Shown one piece after another: positions 13,082 to 25,800 of a stretch of DNA of 64,000 nt. The notes beneath the pieces are model-generated. The model was not told the origin of the DNA and did no database searches. It worked only from the letters and a program-made list of their open reading frames with translations. The stretch spans positions 1 to 64,000 of the forward strand of contig CAUYVT010000043.1 of assembly GCA_963576565.1 (NCBI GenBank), written 5' to 3'. Made by a program: the position numbers and the translations under genes. The stretch's first letter is position 1, and each line of letters begins with the position of its first letter. The stretch comes from Aspidapion aeneum (Eukaryota > Arthropoda > Insecta > Coleoptera > Brentidae).

Positions 13082-13746
13082 TAGGGTGTCCCATAACTTA
13101 GGGGCCATAGGCCAACAAGTGATAGAGGAGGTCATGTCTGATCAAAAACTTGTTGGCAATTTTTTTAACTTTTGTGATAATAACTTTAAAAAAACGCAGT
13201 AAAAATATGAAATTGGGTAGTCTTGTATTAGAACAAAAGCAGTAAATTGAAATTAATTTTAAAAAATTAATTTGAAAAAAGTTAGTCAGTCAATTTTTTA
13301 AAAAAATACTATTTTTTTGGTATGAACTTTTATGAATGCCATATTAAATGCAATGTTTTTTAAATATTTTTTGTTAATAAAAACAAGTCTCTACCGAGAC
13401 ATAATAATAAAATATTATTGATATTTTTTAAAAGAGAAAGCAAAAATTAATTTTTAAAAAAATATTATTTTTTATACATTTTCGAGGTTGTTTTGACAGC
13501 CCGTACCTCCTCCACTTGTAATATTATCAAAAAAGGAGTACCACATTTTTTAATCACAATTAGCTGAGTATTCAGCTGGCTGTCACAGATTTTTTTTTGT
13601 ATAACCGGTTTTCACCCACTCCTCTTTAAAAATCCTATATCTTAAAAACAGATGAATGTTGACCCCATGTTATATAAACTTTTTTCTTGGAAATAACCTC
13701 CTCTATCACCTGCTGCACTACGGCGCCTAAGTTATGGGACACCCTG
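13082..13746. mobile_element. Mariner-like MITE, 665 bp
   Basis: The left end TAGGGTGTCCCATAACTTAG and the right end, reverse-complemented CAGGGTGTCCCATAACTTAG, form inverted repeats that extend into GTGATAGAGGAGGT about 50 bp in. The unit is flanked by TA. The interior is AT-rich without a reading frame. This is the common Tc1/mariner-derived type of insect MITE. Confidence 0.85.
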
Positions 13747-14049
13747 TATAATAATCACTTAATTATAAATAATATTTTTTCATTTTTATTTTATTTGGTA
13801 AATAAAAATTAAATAGATTTTTTTATGGAAATCAAAAGTATTTTGTTGATAAAACTGAATAAGTCATATTTTTTAACATTTGCAAATGTAAAAAAACACA
13901 GGCTCATACCAAATATTTTCTAAAAAAACTAATTGCTAGAGTTTAATAAACTAATGAATGGATTTTGGTAAAATAAACCAATGAGTGCTTTTTATTTCGA
14001 GGCAAGAGTTTTGCTGATAAAATATAACAAAAAATCTATATTATAAATA

Positions 14050-14213
14050 TAGGCTGTCCCATTTTTATCATTTCGGGAACTTCTAGAGAAGATTGAAGAA
14101 AAAACGACTACACCTTAGTGTGCTTTAATTTGAAGAGAATAATGATGGTAAACATCGCATATCAATATTATAAAGATAGAAACCGAAAACACTCAAAAGT
14201 GTCGAAAATGCAC
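14050..14213. repeat. Degenerate mariner-like end pair
   Basis: TAGGCTGTCCCATTTT at the left and TGCACCCTGTA at the right resemble the CAGGGTGTCC ends of the neighbouring MITE, spaced about 165 bp apart. The interior is not informative. Confidence 0.35.
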
Positions 14214-14893
14214 CCTGTACACTAGGGGATCAAATAGACTCTTTAAATCCTGATGCAAAAATTTTGATAAATATCTCAAGGTCTGAGTATATAATTCGGA
14301 GTTTTTGACTTTTTTTAACAGAACAAATCTACTTACTGTAAAAAATTTACTAAGAGCAATGTATTACCAAGGTGAAAGAGTAAAAAGCTAAAAAAACACC
14401 TTTGACAATTTGAAATAAAAAGAAACACTTTTACCTGTGTTTTAAATTTTAGGGATTAAAGTAACACTTTTCTATATCCAGAAAAAAATAATATAAAGTA
14501 GATTTCTTATCTTTAGGGAAAAATAATAAAAATCAAAACTACGGATATTACCAGCTGTAAATAAGTTATTGATTTCTAATATTAAAAATCGATAAAAAAA
14601 TTAATTCTGTAAAAATAGAATGGCTGTCAAAGCTGTACCGGTAATATTTTACACTTATTTAAATTTTATAATTTTGGGTGCAAAAATTTTATAGGAAAAT
14701 GTCTATAATAATATATTTATTTTATTTTCAACAAAATCTGCACGCCCATGGTTTTTCATCGATTTCTCTTTTATACCTCTTACAGTGTTGCCTGCGAGGA
14801 TTCGGCGAAATTTTCTGAGATTTCATGCATGATGAATGAATTTGCGTATTAAATAATGGGGATGCGTCTTCTAGGGTTCCTTGAATTTCTTTG

Positions 14894-17088
14894 GTTGGTA
14901 TAATCAAGCTGGAATTCAGCTTCTTATTGGCGCGGACCTTTATGGATCACTTTTAGAAGAAGGTAGACTTTATTTCGGTCCAGACACCCCCTCTTGTATT
15001 AATACAGTCTTCGGATGGACTTTGCTCGGAAAAATGCCTCTGCAAAATGCTGCTTTTGCATCAAAAAGTATTTCTACTTTTATGGCAACTATTTCCACTC
15101 CTGATTTAAATAATACCTTGCAAAAATTCTGGGAGTTGGAAGAGGTTCCTACGGTGGAGAAAAATTCACCTTCAGATATTTTTTGCGAAAAATATTTTGA
15201 AAAAACTACTATACGCGATGTGGACGGTAAATACACCGTTTCGTTGCCTTTTAAAATCAATCCCGTTGATTTCGGCGATACCCGAACCCTTGCTTTGCGT
15301 CGGTTGTACTCGCTTGAAAAACGTTTACTAAATGATAAAAAATTATTTACTTCTTACTCACAAGTAATGCAAGAATACTTGGATATGGGTCACATGCGTG
15401 CAGTTTCACCCCCTAATAACTCAGAAATTCATGAATATTTTTATATTGCTCACCATGCGGTTATAAAAGAAAGCTCGAGTAGCACGCCTGTTCGTCTTGT
15501 CTTTGACGCATCGAGTCATTCTTTAAATAAGCCTAGCCTAAATCAAGCCCTTCACACGGGTCCTAAACTACAAGGAGATTTAGTTAAAATTTTGCTTAAT
15601 TTTCGGCTACATAAATATTGTTTTGTTAGCGATATTTCTAAAATGTACAGAATGATAAATGTGGAGGAAAATCAACTTAAATACCAACGAATTTTATGGC
15701 GTTTTAATTCTGAAGAATCGGTGCAAGATTACGAATTAAAAACTTTGACTTTCGGGGTAAACTGTTCTCCATATTTAGCAATTCGAACCTTGCTTAAATT
15801 AGCCGATGATTATCAAGACTTACCGTTGGCTTCTGCGATTTTAAAGGACAGCGTCTATATAGACGACTGCGTAGTAAGTTGCAATGATTTTGATCCAATC
15901 ATGCTTATGAAAAATCAATTAATTGAGTTATTAGGGCGAGGTGGATTTGAACTGAAAAAATGGTCATCAAACGAACCCAAATTGCTTGCAGACTTGCCTG
16001 CAACCCACATACAAACCAAAGACTTTTCTTTGGATCAAGAGGATGCAAACTCTCTAAAAATTTTAGGCTTGAGGTGGAACCCTCAAAGTGATAACTTTTT
16101 TTATTCTTTTAATTATAATACAAAAATTTGCACTAAGCGTAATTTGCTTAGTACCCTTGCGAAATGCTTTGACCCTTTAGGTTTTCTTACACCGGTTACG
16201 TTTTTTGCAAAAAATTTAATCCAGTACTTATGGTTTATAAAGTTAGATTGGGATCAGTTAGCACCCCCGGAAATAATTTCCAAGTGGAAAAAATTCGAGG
16301 AAGAACTCAAATTATTTTCTGATTTTTATATCCCAAGAATGATTGATCTCTCTAATTTTCAATTTTGTCAAATTGTTGGATTTAGCGATGCATCCGAGCG
16401 TGGTATGTATGCGGCGGTTTATTTTCGTATTGTTTATCAAAACGGAGATATTAAAACGTATTTTGTGTGCGCAAAATCGAAAGTCGCTCCCATAAAAAGA
16501 ATCAGTATTCCCCGTTTGGAGCTCTGTGCGGCAGTTTTGCTAGCTAAACTCATTCAATTTATTCAAAATACTTTTGCTAATAAAATTGCTTTTCAAAATA
16601 CTATTGCTTTTACGGATAGTATGATAGCGCTCTCTTGGATCAAAGGATCACCACATGCGTGGCGCACTTTTGTATCCAACCGAGTCACATACATACAAGA
16701 AAAAATTCAGCCTTGCGATTGGAACCATGTTCCTTCTGAATTAAATGCCGCGGACCCCGGGTCACGTGGTCTATTGCCTGCAGATTTAATTAATTGTTCC
16801 CTTTGGTGGCAAGGACCCGAGTTCCTTTGTAAGCCACAAGAGACATGGGATTTTACTAAAAATAACATTACTACACCCAAAGAAGCTCTCGAAGAGGAGC
16901 GAAAATTGGTTTTTGCTGCAACAATTGAACCAAATTTTTTGGATTGTCTGCTTAACAAATTTTCAAATTTTTTGCGTTTAATTAGACTTGTTGCTTTTAT
17001 ACTACGTTTTATTCACAATCTTCGCGCGCGTAAATTTAATAATGAGAAAATTATTATTAATTCTACGTGGTTAATACAATATGAGTAA
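14894..17088 (+). pseudogene. RT and RNase H part of BEL/Pao copy 1
   Basis: This continues the BEL polyprotein after the insertion; the open frame upstream of 14894 belongs to the insert and has no ATG. It begins with the protease C-terminal block LLIGADLYG and INTVFGWTLLGK. RT follows with VRLVFDASS, SKMYRMINV and the catalytic YIDD at about 15857-15868. The RNase H-like part follows (FSDASERGMYAAVYF near 16381, ELCAAVLLA, FTDSMIALSW). The frame ends at 17086-17088 between RNase H and integrase. Compared with the second BEL copy at 33.3 kb, a dozen or so codons appear to be missing here. This suggests a small out-of-frame deletion and not a normal stop. Confidence 0.88.
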
Positions 17089-18364
17089 ATATTTTCAAAA
17101 CGAGATTTCTTTACTTGTCGATAATAAACCGTTGCCAAAGGTTTTTAGAAAATTAAATCCGTTTTTGGATCAAAATAATATTTTACGCATTGGCGGAAGA
17201 TTGTGCAATTCGGAATTAGATTATGACAAAAAATTTCCTATACTTTTACCCGGTGATTCTCAATTTACAAAGTTATTGATTGCGCATACTCACGAGAAAC
17301 ATATGCATACCGGCATAAACACGACTTTATTTTTACTTTTTCAAAATTATTGGATTTTTGCAGCTAAAAGGCATATAAGAAAAATAATTTCGCGTTGTTC
17401 TACATGCTGGCGCACGCGCCCCAGTAATTATCAACCCCCTGTTGGAAATTTGCCAAAATTTCGCGTTTCACAAGCAAAAGCTTTTCAACACGTTGGCGTT
17501 GATCTTACGGGAAGTTTTGCTATTACAATGAGCCGCATGCGCGGTGCAAAACGACTTAAGGCTTATGTCGTTCTATTTATTTGCGGTTGTACGAAGGCGG
17601 TACACTTAGAAATTGTGTCAGACTTATCAGCAGACGCTTTTATGGCAGCGCTCCGACGTTTTATGGCCAGAAGAGGACGCGTGGAAGTAGTCTACTCGGA
17701 TAACGCGTCGAATTTTACGCTTTCTGCTAAAATGCTTAACGAGATGTTTGCTGAAGTTGCTAATCGCGAATCAATTCGTTGGCACTTCAACCCTCCATCC
17801 GCACCCCACATGGGCGGTTTGTGGGAAAGTAACATCAAAAGTGCAAAGTCTCATTTACTACGAGTAATTGGAGAACAGGTGCTTACTTTTGAGGAGCTTT
17901 ATACTGTGGTTACTCAAGTAGAAGCTATCCTCAACTCTAGGCCTTTGTGTCCAGTCAGCACAGATCCAAATGATTTGACTGCACTGACGCCCGGTCATTT
18001 CCTTAGCCTGGAACCACTTACGACTGTTCCAGACCTCGATTTTGACCAAGTGCCTTTAAATAGGCTTTCTCGGTGGCAGTTGCTGCAAAAACTGCATCGC
18101 GATTTTTGGCGTAGATGGCACAGAGATTACTTACATACATTGCAACAACACGCTAAAGTGAATCAAGACAAAATTGATCCCATTGCGATTGATACGATGG
18201 TTTTGATCAAAGATGATCAAACCACTCCCTTAAATTGGGTATTGGGACGAGTAGTAGGATTGCACCCTGGTACTGATAATGTAGTAAGAGTTGCTACAGT
18301 TAAAACCTCCAAAGGTTTATTCAAGAGGCCTTTGGTGAAATTGTGCCCTCTCCCTAATGCTTAG
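17081..18364 (+). pseudogene. Integrase part of BEL/Pao copy 1
   Basis: This lies in another frame, overlapping the RT/RNase H frame by 8 bases. It has the zinc-binding HHCC region (HTHEKHMHTG, then CSTCW). The integrase core follows with GVDLTGSF, YSDNASNF and MGGLWESNIK, giving the D, D and E residues. The C-terminal block (DDQTTPLNWVLGRVVGLHPG, RPLVKLCPL) is the usual BEL end. The stop at 18362-18364 lies about 30 bp before the polypurine tract. Within itself this frame is intact; only its connection to RT is lost. Confidence 0.88.
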
Positions 18365-18393
18365 TTCAGAAAATACCATGCCCTGGGTATTTT

Positions 18394-18407
18394 CAGGGGG
18401 GCCGGAA
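18394..18407 (+). other. Polypurine tract of BEL/Pao copy 1
   Basis: CAGGGGGGCCGGAA lies directly before the TG of the 3' LTR, at the expected site for plus-strand priming. Confidence 0.8.
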
Positions 18408-19160
18408 TGCTTCGTCCCGGCGTTTAGTTTTAAGATATAAAATTTAGAGACATTTATCTAAATTAGAATGCTTTTTATTTTCTTTTTTTGCTAGAGTTAT
18501 GCTAAAACTTTATACTTAAAGTTACTTTTATTTCTTGGTTTAAACTAATTTAGTTACTAAGATATGCCTTGCCTACAAAAAGGGTAAAAATTTGAATTTG
18601 CGCGGTGAATTATATGCTCAAGAATGCATTGACTTTACTTTATTATTTTTGCTTTTTCTACCTTGAGTATATCCATTTTCCATCCTTTTTTAATTTAAGT
18701 TTTCCCTAATTTTATACATACCTTACTGCTGTATTGCTACATATAGCAGTGCTCCAAAGTCCGTCTTGCTATACGGATCTCATGCGAATATTTGGGGTAC
18801 TCTCCATACCAGTGATATATATTGATCGCCAAGTGAAATCACATGCGTGTTTTTTAAGACCACGGTCGTGTATAAACATTTTATGGATTGCTTTGATGTG
18901 CTACTGCTACTACTTTGATTGGAATTATTTGGATTCGACTGTGCAGTTGTCCATGTACCAAGTTCCTTTCATCCAAGGGTAAGTCAAAGTGTTTTTGAGC
19001 TGCGTTTCTTTACATTTTTTACTTATTCCCTATGCTACTATTCCTAACTAAAAACACAAAAGTGTAACCTAAGAGTGGGAACTATTGGACTGGAGATCCC
19101 TATTGCTACAGTTCGGTTGGTTTGTTGACTTTTTCATGCGAAAGACGTCTCGACCGACCA
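18408..19160 (+). repeat. 3' LTR of BEL/Pao copy 1
   Basis: It is identical to 5495-6248 apart from one T fewer in a T run. It ends CGACCGACCA and is followed directly by the satellite. Confidence 0.96.
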
Positions 19161-20090
19161 AGACATACAGACATACAGACATACAGACATACAGACATAC
19201 AGACATACAGACATACAGACATACAGACATACAGACATACAGACATACAGACATACAGACATACAGACATACAGACATACAGACATACAGACATACAGAC
19301 ATACAGACATACAGACATACAGACATACAGACATACAGACATACAGACATACAGACATACAGACATACAGACATACAGACATACAGACATACAGACATAC
19401 AGACATACAGACATACAGACATACAGACATACAGACATACAGACATACAGACATACAGACATACAGACATACAGACATACAGACATACAGACATACAGAC
19501 ATACAGACATACAGACATACAGACATACAGACATACAGACATACAGACATACAGACATACAGACATACAGACATACAGACATACAGACATACAGACATAC
19601 AGACATACAGACATACAGACATACAGACATACAGACATACAGACATACAGACATACAGACATACAGACATACAGACATACAGACATACAGACATACAGAC
19701 ATACAGACATACAGACATACAGACATACAGACATACAGACATACAGACATACAGACATACAGACATACAGACATACAGACATACAGACATACAGACATAC
19801 AGACATACAGACATACAGACATACAGACATACAGACATACAGACATACAGACATACAGACATACAGACATACAGACATACAGACATACAGACATACAGAC
19901 ATACAGACATACCGACAGACATACAGACAGACATACAGACAGACATACAGACAGACATACAGACAGACAGACATACAGACAGACATACAGACAGACATAC
20001 AGACAGACATACAGACAGACATACAGACAGACATACAGACAGACATACAGACAGACATACAGACAGACAGACATACAGACAGACAGACAT

Positions 20091-20137
<47 letters not shown>

Positions 20138-20157
20138 TACAGACAGACAGACAGACG
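19161..20157. repeat. CANA satellite, right block
   Basis: The satellite resumes with pure 8-bp CAGA-CATA units to about 19913. It then shows 12-bp CAGA-CAGA-CATA units to about 20090 and mostly CAGA to 20155. The 8-bp domain on both sides of the BEL element adds to about 1.27 kb, flanked on each side by 12-bp domains. Confidence 0.97.
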
Positions 20158-20259
20158 GCGAGACAAAAAAGTTTCAAAATCATCTGAAACGCAAAGATAT
20201 ATAATTTTTTTTGAAATCGGAGCAACTTTTTTTTTCTCGAAAAAATTAGGATCACCATA

Positions 20260-20295
20260 GCTCACACTACTATATAGTATAGTAGTAGGGTGAGC
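20260..20295. other. Strong hairpin just after the satellite
   Basis: GCTCAC ... GTGAGC enclose ACTACTATA-TAG-TATAGTAGT, a near-perfect stem with a 3-base loop. No function is assigned. From 20296 to 20944 I see no gene or clear repeat. Confidence 0.6.
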
Positions 20296-20944
20296 TAAAA
20301 ATTACCCTTTGAAGTTTTGTTGGCCCCCTGAGATTTAGTCGCTTTCTGCGCAAAAATAACCCGGCTTCAGATTAGTCGTCTTCGGTTCCGTCACACTTGA
20401 GGGGGCAGACAAGTCTTTGTAGCCCTTACGTTGCCTTACACTCAATGATTTTCAATTTTAAATGTAATTTTCCGTGAGAATGCGTTACTAAGTGAGTGGT
20501 TTTTCCTGTGTTTTTGTGGCTGCTAAAAAACTAAATCCAAGTTAATGTTTGATGATTTGGGGAAAGATATTTTAAGAAAGTTTTTTATAACAAATTCATT
20601 AGTAATTTTGAAGTTTATGTTTACAATACCAATTCGTTTTTATTGTTTTTTCATTTTATGATGTTTTGTCTAGGTATGATGGCCCCGGTCAACTATATGC
20701 ACGAGCAGACTAGATATATCACAGAAAAATTATTGCATGTATAAATAATTGTTTTGTAAAATTTGAAAATAAATAATAAAATTATTTTTTTCATTAAAAA
20801 CCATTTCTCATCACACCCACATCAATCACAGTTCTTTTAGTATGTCTAAACAATTTTTTCTTAATGTTGTTTGTGAAAGTCAACTTTTTACAATTTTTAT
20901 AAGGGAAGCGATCCCATCATTGTATAAAATACGTCTCCTTGTTA

Positions 20945-21649
20945 CCTTCCTAGCCCGCGCAGCAATGGCTACAGAAGGTATTGTTTTTGACGAATTTTTT
21001 TTTTGAAATAACGCCGAAAAAATATTATTTGGGTGTATTTTGACCTATCGTAGTAATATCGTCCTGATGTCTGTGTGTGTGTGTGTGTAAGTGTGTGTGT
21101 GAGTGGATTTTTTTTTTCGGTAACACGATAGCTCCTAAATCGCTGAACCGATTTTCATAAAATTTTCAGGTAAAATAGTGTTCGACAGTCTTACGAGCAG
21201 ATTAGATTTTTGTCAAAATCCATTAATGCTAATGACAATTAAAAATTTTTAAAAATGCTAACTTTTTAACGGAGCATCGCATTAATCTGGGGTTTCCGGA
21301 ATATGATAGACTACATTTTGTTCAATAATTTGTGTTATAACCAAAAACTTCGTGGGAGCTTTGGTTTCCGAGATATTTACAAAAAAATGTTTTTAAGACT
21401 GATTATTATAGCTTGACTTGAAGTATGCTAATAGGCTAGCTAGGAAGGTGTAAGATTCGTCATGGAACCATTTATTTATATTTAGCTTTTTATTCTAAAC
21501 CTTTTTTTTATACTTTTTTTTGGAAACTACTTTTTAAAAAAATATCATTTATAAAACCCAAATAACACATTTTCGGCCTTATCTAAAAAAAAAACCATTT
21601 TCCTTGAAAATAATACCTTCTCTAGCCATTTCTGTGCGGGCTAGGAAGG
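20945..21649. mobile_element. MITE with CCTTCCTAGCCCGC ends, 705 bp
   Basis: Inverted ends of about 37 bp (CCTTCCTAGCCCGC, then A-CA/GC-x-AATGGCTA, then AGAAGGTA) lie between TA dinucleotides. It contains a (TG)n run near 21070-21115. Its interior (about 21190-21380) is related, in reverse, to 54845-55080. It has no reading frame. Nothing was recognised in 21652-21988. Confidence 0.82.
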
Positions 21650-21988
21650 TAAAAATCAATAAAACCACTGATTAAATTCTAAGTTATTCAATAAGCGATA
21701 AGATAAGAAACTCCTAAGTATCACACAGAAATACAGTCAATTTTCTAAATTGCACTCTTATGCAACTTATTACAATGACCATCTGTGATGAGAATTTGAT
21801 TATTTTTCAATAGATTTTTCCTCTTCGCTTTGCCTATAATTAAGTATAGGTTAGATAATTTGAAAATAGAGTTGCAAAGTAGGGGAGAGCGGGTACAATT
21901 ATTGTAACCTGGTACAAATTTAACAACGCCTAACAAACTAAGTAACGTTCTAACTTAAGTCGGCTACACCATATGACTTTCTATCTAT

Positions 21989-22395
21989 TTAGCCTTCTTC
22001 GATTCATCTTTGGATATAGGCCTCCCTCAATATCTTCCACACTTCTCTGTCTGTCGTCGTGTTCATCCATCTTGTTTCCACATGTTTCTTCAAATCGTCC
22101 GCCCTCTTATTTGGGGTCTTCCCCTACTTCATTTATTTTCCCATGGTCTCCAGTTTACAATACATTTTCTCTATCGATCATCTTTTTATCTAATATTATG
22201 ACCGGCAAATTTCCATTTTAATTTTGCTACTTCTCCTCTGACAACCCTTACTTTTTTTTTATTTCTTATCCATTCATTCCTTTTTCTATCTGTTAGCTTT
22301 ATATGCAACATTTGTCTTTCCATTGATCTTTGGGCTTTTGTTAGATGTCATGATTCTTTACTATTGTTGAATTTCTTTACTTTCTAAATGTTTAG
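21989..22395 (-). pseudogene. RTE-like non-LTR retrotransposon, 3' terminal fragment
   Basis: Minus-strand frames give LTKAQRSMERQMLHIKLTDR, KVRVVRGEVAKLKWKFAGH, RGRPQIRGRTI and WMNTTTDREVWKILREAYIQ, ending EEG and a stop at 21989-21991. This is the conserved tail after the RT domain of RTE-type elements. Frameshifts and at least two stops show it is dead. The 5' part is absent. The interval 22396-24008 holds no recognisable gene. Confidence 0.75.
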
Positions 22396-24008
22396 TGCAA
22401 TGCGAACAAGTTTTTAAAGATTGATTGATTTCCATACTGTCGAGTAAAATTTTTATTTTGTTGATATTTTTGTATGGGTTTAGTTTGGCTGTTTTTCTAG
22501 TCATGAATGAGACATTTATTAATTTTTTTAGTTTTTATCTACATTTTAAAAATATTCTGCCAAAGCTATGTTTTCGATATTTTCTTTAAAAGAAAAAATT
22601 TTAAACTCCGGGGGTGGACAAAAGTGACATTCACATGAGGTATATATTTGTCCTTAATTATGTAGTTTAATTTATCAGATCTTTAGTTTTTGAGTTATTA
22701 AGATAATGTAACAAAAATGTTTTGCGAATCTTCGCAAAGAACATAAAAATTGTGGTAACATTTGAGCTTCTGTAAAAAATGTTCAGTTTCGCTAAAGATC
22801 GTGAAAAGCCATTATTCACCCCTAAAAGTTTACAACATTCACCGAAGTAATTCGGATCGAGTCTAAGTAATTTTTCCCGTGGGCTGCCGAGTGCCTTATA
22901 TTTTGTTCCCATACAACAGTTTTTATGCTGTTTTCTTTTTATCAAATTAGTTGCACTATTTCTGTGTTTTGATACAATTTTCCAAATCAAATGTATACAG
23001 TTTATAATTAAGTTCAAATTGGATGATAAGCCTTCATTTTTCTAAATGGTCATTGCTAACTAAGATGCAAATTTGCCATTTAATGATGACCCAGATGACT
23101 AATAACTAAAGGGGTCTTGCAAAAAAATATTTTTAAACTTCAACACAGCATTTTTTGTTAAAAGGTATATTTTCATTTGTTTAAAACATATTGAAAAGTT
23201 TTCCACATTGCCAGTCTGGAGTTTCTGAAGGAAAAGGGTCAAGGAAGCAACAACATTTTGAAATTTAGTTCATTTCGTTTCAATCAGCAACGATGATGGA
23301 AACGAACCCATTGCAGGCAGGATAGGGAACGAAATAATAAATAATATAGAGCGAAGTATATACCCAGTGTGCAAAACCTTAACATTACATTAACAGATTT
23401 TTGTTACGTAACGAATTAGTAACATATACAGAAATGTTACATCACCGCCACGTTAACATTGTGACAACCCAGCTTGGCAATGATAGGTAGAGTTTTATTC
23501 AAACTTGAACATGCCGTGAGCATCACCTCAGACGAAGAATACCAATCTCCTCTTTCTATTTCTCTCTCTGTCCGATTGACATAAGAGTCGTGCCTTGCTA
23601 ATTTGGAATATTTAACAACGTAAATAAAAGAGGTCAATAAGCTGACAACGCTGTAGTTGTGACCCGTGTTCTTTGGCAGAAATATAAAAGGTACGGGCCG
23701 GTTCACATGGATATTATCGTATTGGACATGATATTCCTTTTTTCCCACTTTACACTTTATACACGATAAACGGTGCGAGCAAGTATTCCGTCGTAGTAGG
23801 TTTACAGAAAAACCAAGATATACGTTTTAAAAAGAAGATACCCAGCATCGAAAAAGTGAACTAACCTTTTTTTAAAATCAAGTTTATAGGGTACCTCACC
23901 CTCCATAGAATCATAGCAAAGTTGGTCTTATTGAGAAAACCAAAAACCAAATCGGAATCGGTTCAGTCGTTTTTGAAATATCAGCATTTTTATGTAAAAT
24001 TTTGAAGG

Positions 24009-25410
24009 GTCATATCTCGAGAACTGATGAAAAAAATTTCTTAAGATAGGGCCATAGAGTCGTAAGGGTCCTATCTCTATCAGAAAAAACCAAACCTGTG
24101 GTCTTTGATGTTACCCAGTTTCCAAATAAGCGCGCAAACGACCTCTATGTTTTGCAAAAACTGATTTTTTTTCAATTTCAGTTTTTACGTTATATCTCGA
24201 AACGGAGGCCTCAAAATGCAAAATTGGCCAAAATGGTGCTACTTTGAAGGATGATATCTTGCAAAGTTTTGGCTTGATTAAGAACAAACTGCCTGTGCAG
24301 ACGCGCCGTTATAGTGCCTATATCAACTTATGCCAATTCCTATGGTCGCCAATAAACTGTGTCGATAAAAATCGGCAAAAACCTACAATATGTCAAATTT
24401 TCTGTTTTCACAATTTTTTTTTCCCTTAGGTGCAAGAATTCATTTTAATTTAGTTTGTCGGTGTCTATAAGTGTGCCAAATTTTAAAACTACGATAAGTT
24501 TGAATCTCAAAGAAAAGGACTCGCTCGCACTGTTTATGTAGTGACGTCACCAAGACAAAATATAAAATTTTTAAAAATCCTAATATTTTATAAGTGTAGC
24601 CTATTAAGCTGCTTATATCGATAAAAAAATTTCGAATAAACTTTTTTATATATTAAACCCCCTCCCCCCTAGAGCCCCTTAAAAATTAAAAACCTGAAAT
24701 TACCTTAAATTAAAAATTGAATATCTCGAGAACTGTTTCATAAAAACTCCTAAGATAGGGCCATGGAGTCGTAAGGGCCCTATCTCTATCACAAAAATCT
24801 ACAACTGTGGTCTTAAATGTTACCCAGTCTCCAAATAAGCGCGCAAACGACCTCTATGTTTTGCAAAAACGGAATTTTTTTTAATTTCAGTTCTTACGTT
24901 ATATCTCGAAACGGAGGCGTCAAAATGCAAATTTGACAATTATCAAATTGATGTGGCTTACTAAGCCTAACTAAATGCAAAAGCAAAAATTTTAATCGGT
25001 TCAGTACTTTTCGCGTTAATGAGGAAAAACCATCAAAACTTGGCTAAAAGTGGTGCTACTTTGAAGGGTCATATGTTGCGAATCTTTGGCTTGATTAAGA
25101 ACAAACTGCATGCGAAGACGCGCCGTTATAGTGCCTATCAACGTGTGTCAATTTCCAGGGTCGCCAATAAATTTCGTGGAAAAAAATCGGAAAAAATCTA
25201 CGACTTGTCAAATTTACTGTTTTCTCAAATTTTCTCTATAGCGAGAAGGAGAGGGGGGGCTCAAATCGAAAAAAGTCAATAATTCATTTTAATTTAGTTT
25301 GTCGGTGTCTATAAGTGTGCCAATTTCTGTACGATAAGTTTGAATCTCGAAGAAAAGGACTCGCTCGCACCGTTTATGTAGTGACGTCACCAAGACAAAA
25401 TATAAAAAAA
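24009..25410. repeat. Two-copy tandem duplication, ~0.7 kb units
   Basis: Copy 1 (about 24009-24575) and copy 2 (about 24718-25405) share, in order, ATATCTCGAGAACTG, GATAGGGCCAT, TATGTTTTGCAAAAAC, TTATATCTCGAAACGGAGGC, CGCGCCGTTATAGTGCCTAT, TTTAGTTTGTCGGTGTCTAT and TGACGTCACCAAGACAAAAT. Copy 2 carries extra sequence near 24950-25030. No protein frame is shared by the copies. Confidence 0.85.
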
Positions 25411-25800
25411 TTTCAAATCTTAATATTTAAAATATATAACTTTTTTCGAATAATTTTATTAAAAGTTATTCTAAAATTGACTACGCCACTGGAAGTCGAT
25501 AGCCTAACCAATCAGCGCGACCTGAAGCGAGGACGAAATCTGTGACGTCAACAGCTTCTTCATCTTTGAATCGGACTCTATATGCAACCACCATGTAACT
25601 TTCTTTTGCTAAATAGAAATGTATTTGTTACATAGATACACTGTTTTAACAATCGAGTAACATAGTTTTTTGTAACATTTATTTATTTATTTAATCAACG
25701 TATAAGGTACATTTTCAAGTAAATTAAATTAAATACAGTTGTTTAAAATCCTAACTTATTATTGCACAAGCAATGAGCAATAATAAATCACCAAACAATT

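Larger units (their letters stand above)
8509..14893. mobile_element. 6.4-kb non-autonomous hAT-like insertion in the BEL element
   Basis: The insert is flanked by a perfect 8-bp duplication GTTGGTAT (8501-8508 and 14894-14901), which fits the hAT target pattern nTnnnnAn. Its ends form imperfect inverted repeats: CAAAAACATTCAA on the left and, reverse-complemented, CAAAGAAATTCAA on the right (11 of 13 match). Element plus one target copy is 6393 bp, a multiple of 3, so removal restores the BEL frame. No transposase was recognised. The contents are other repeats listed separately. Nothing gene-like was seen in 8660-9260, 9420-9720, 10975-11140, 12500-13080 or 14220-14890. Confidence 0.72.
5495..19160 (+). 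mobile_element. BEL/Pao LTR retrotransposon (copy 1) inserted in the satellite
   Basis: This is a full-length element with two LTRs of 754 and 753 bp that differ by one base in a T run. It has a tRNA-type primer site, a Gag-Pol reading frame (Gag, protease, RT, RNase H, integrase) and a polypurine tract before the 3' LTR. The flanking 5-bp duplication AGACA (5490-5494 and 19161-19165) fits the BEL/Pao family. Removing the element plus one copy of AGACA restores the 8-bp satellite phase. Near-identical LTRs imply recent insertion. The coding region is nevertheless broken by a 6.4-kb insertion and by a frameshift before integrase, so this copy cannot make a full polyprotein. Confidence 0.93.

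Noticed and set aside
19069..20265. Overlapping 320-400-codon frames across the right satellite block
   Set aside because: Same cause as the left block; the ends run into LTR or flanking DNA by chance.
20260..20310. Hairpin after the satellite as a Helitron 3' end
   Set aside because: The required CTRRT end does not follow at the expected distance and no matching 5' TC end was seen.
22667..23017. 116-codon minus-strand frame
   Set aside because: Composition is like the AT-rich background; there is no motif, membrane pattern or homology I recognise.
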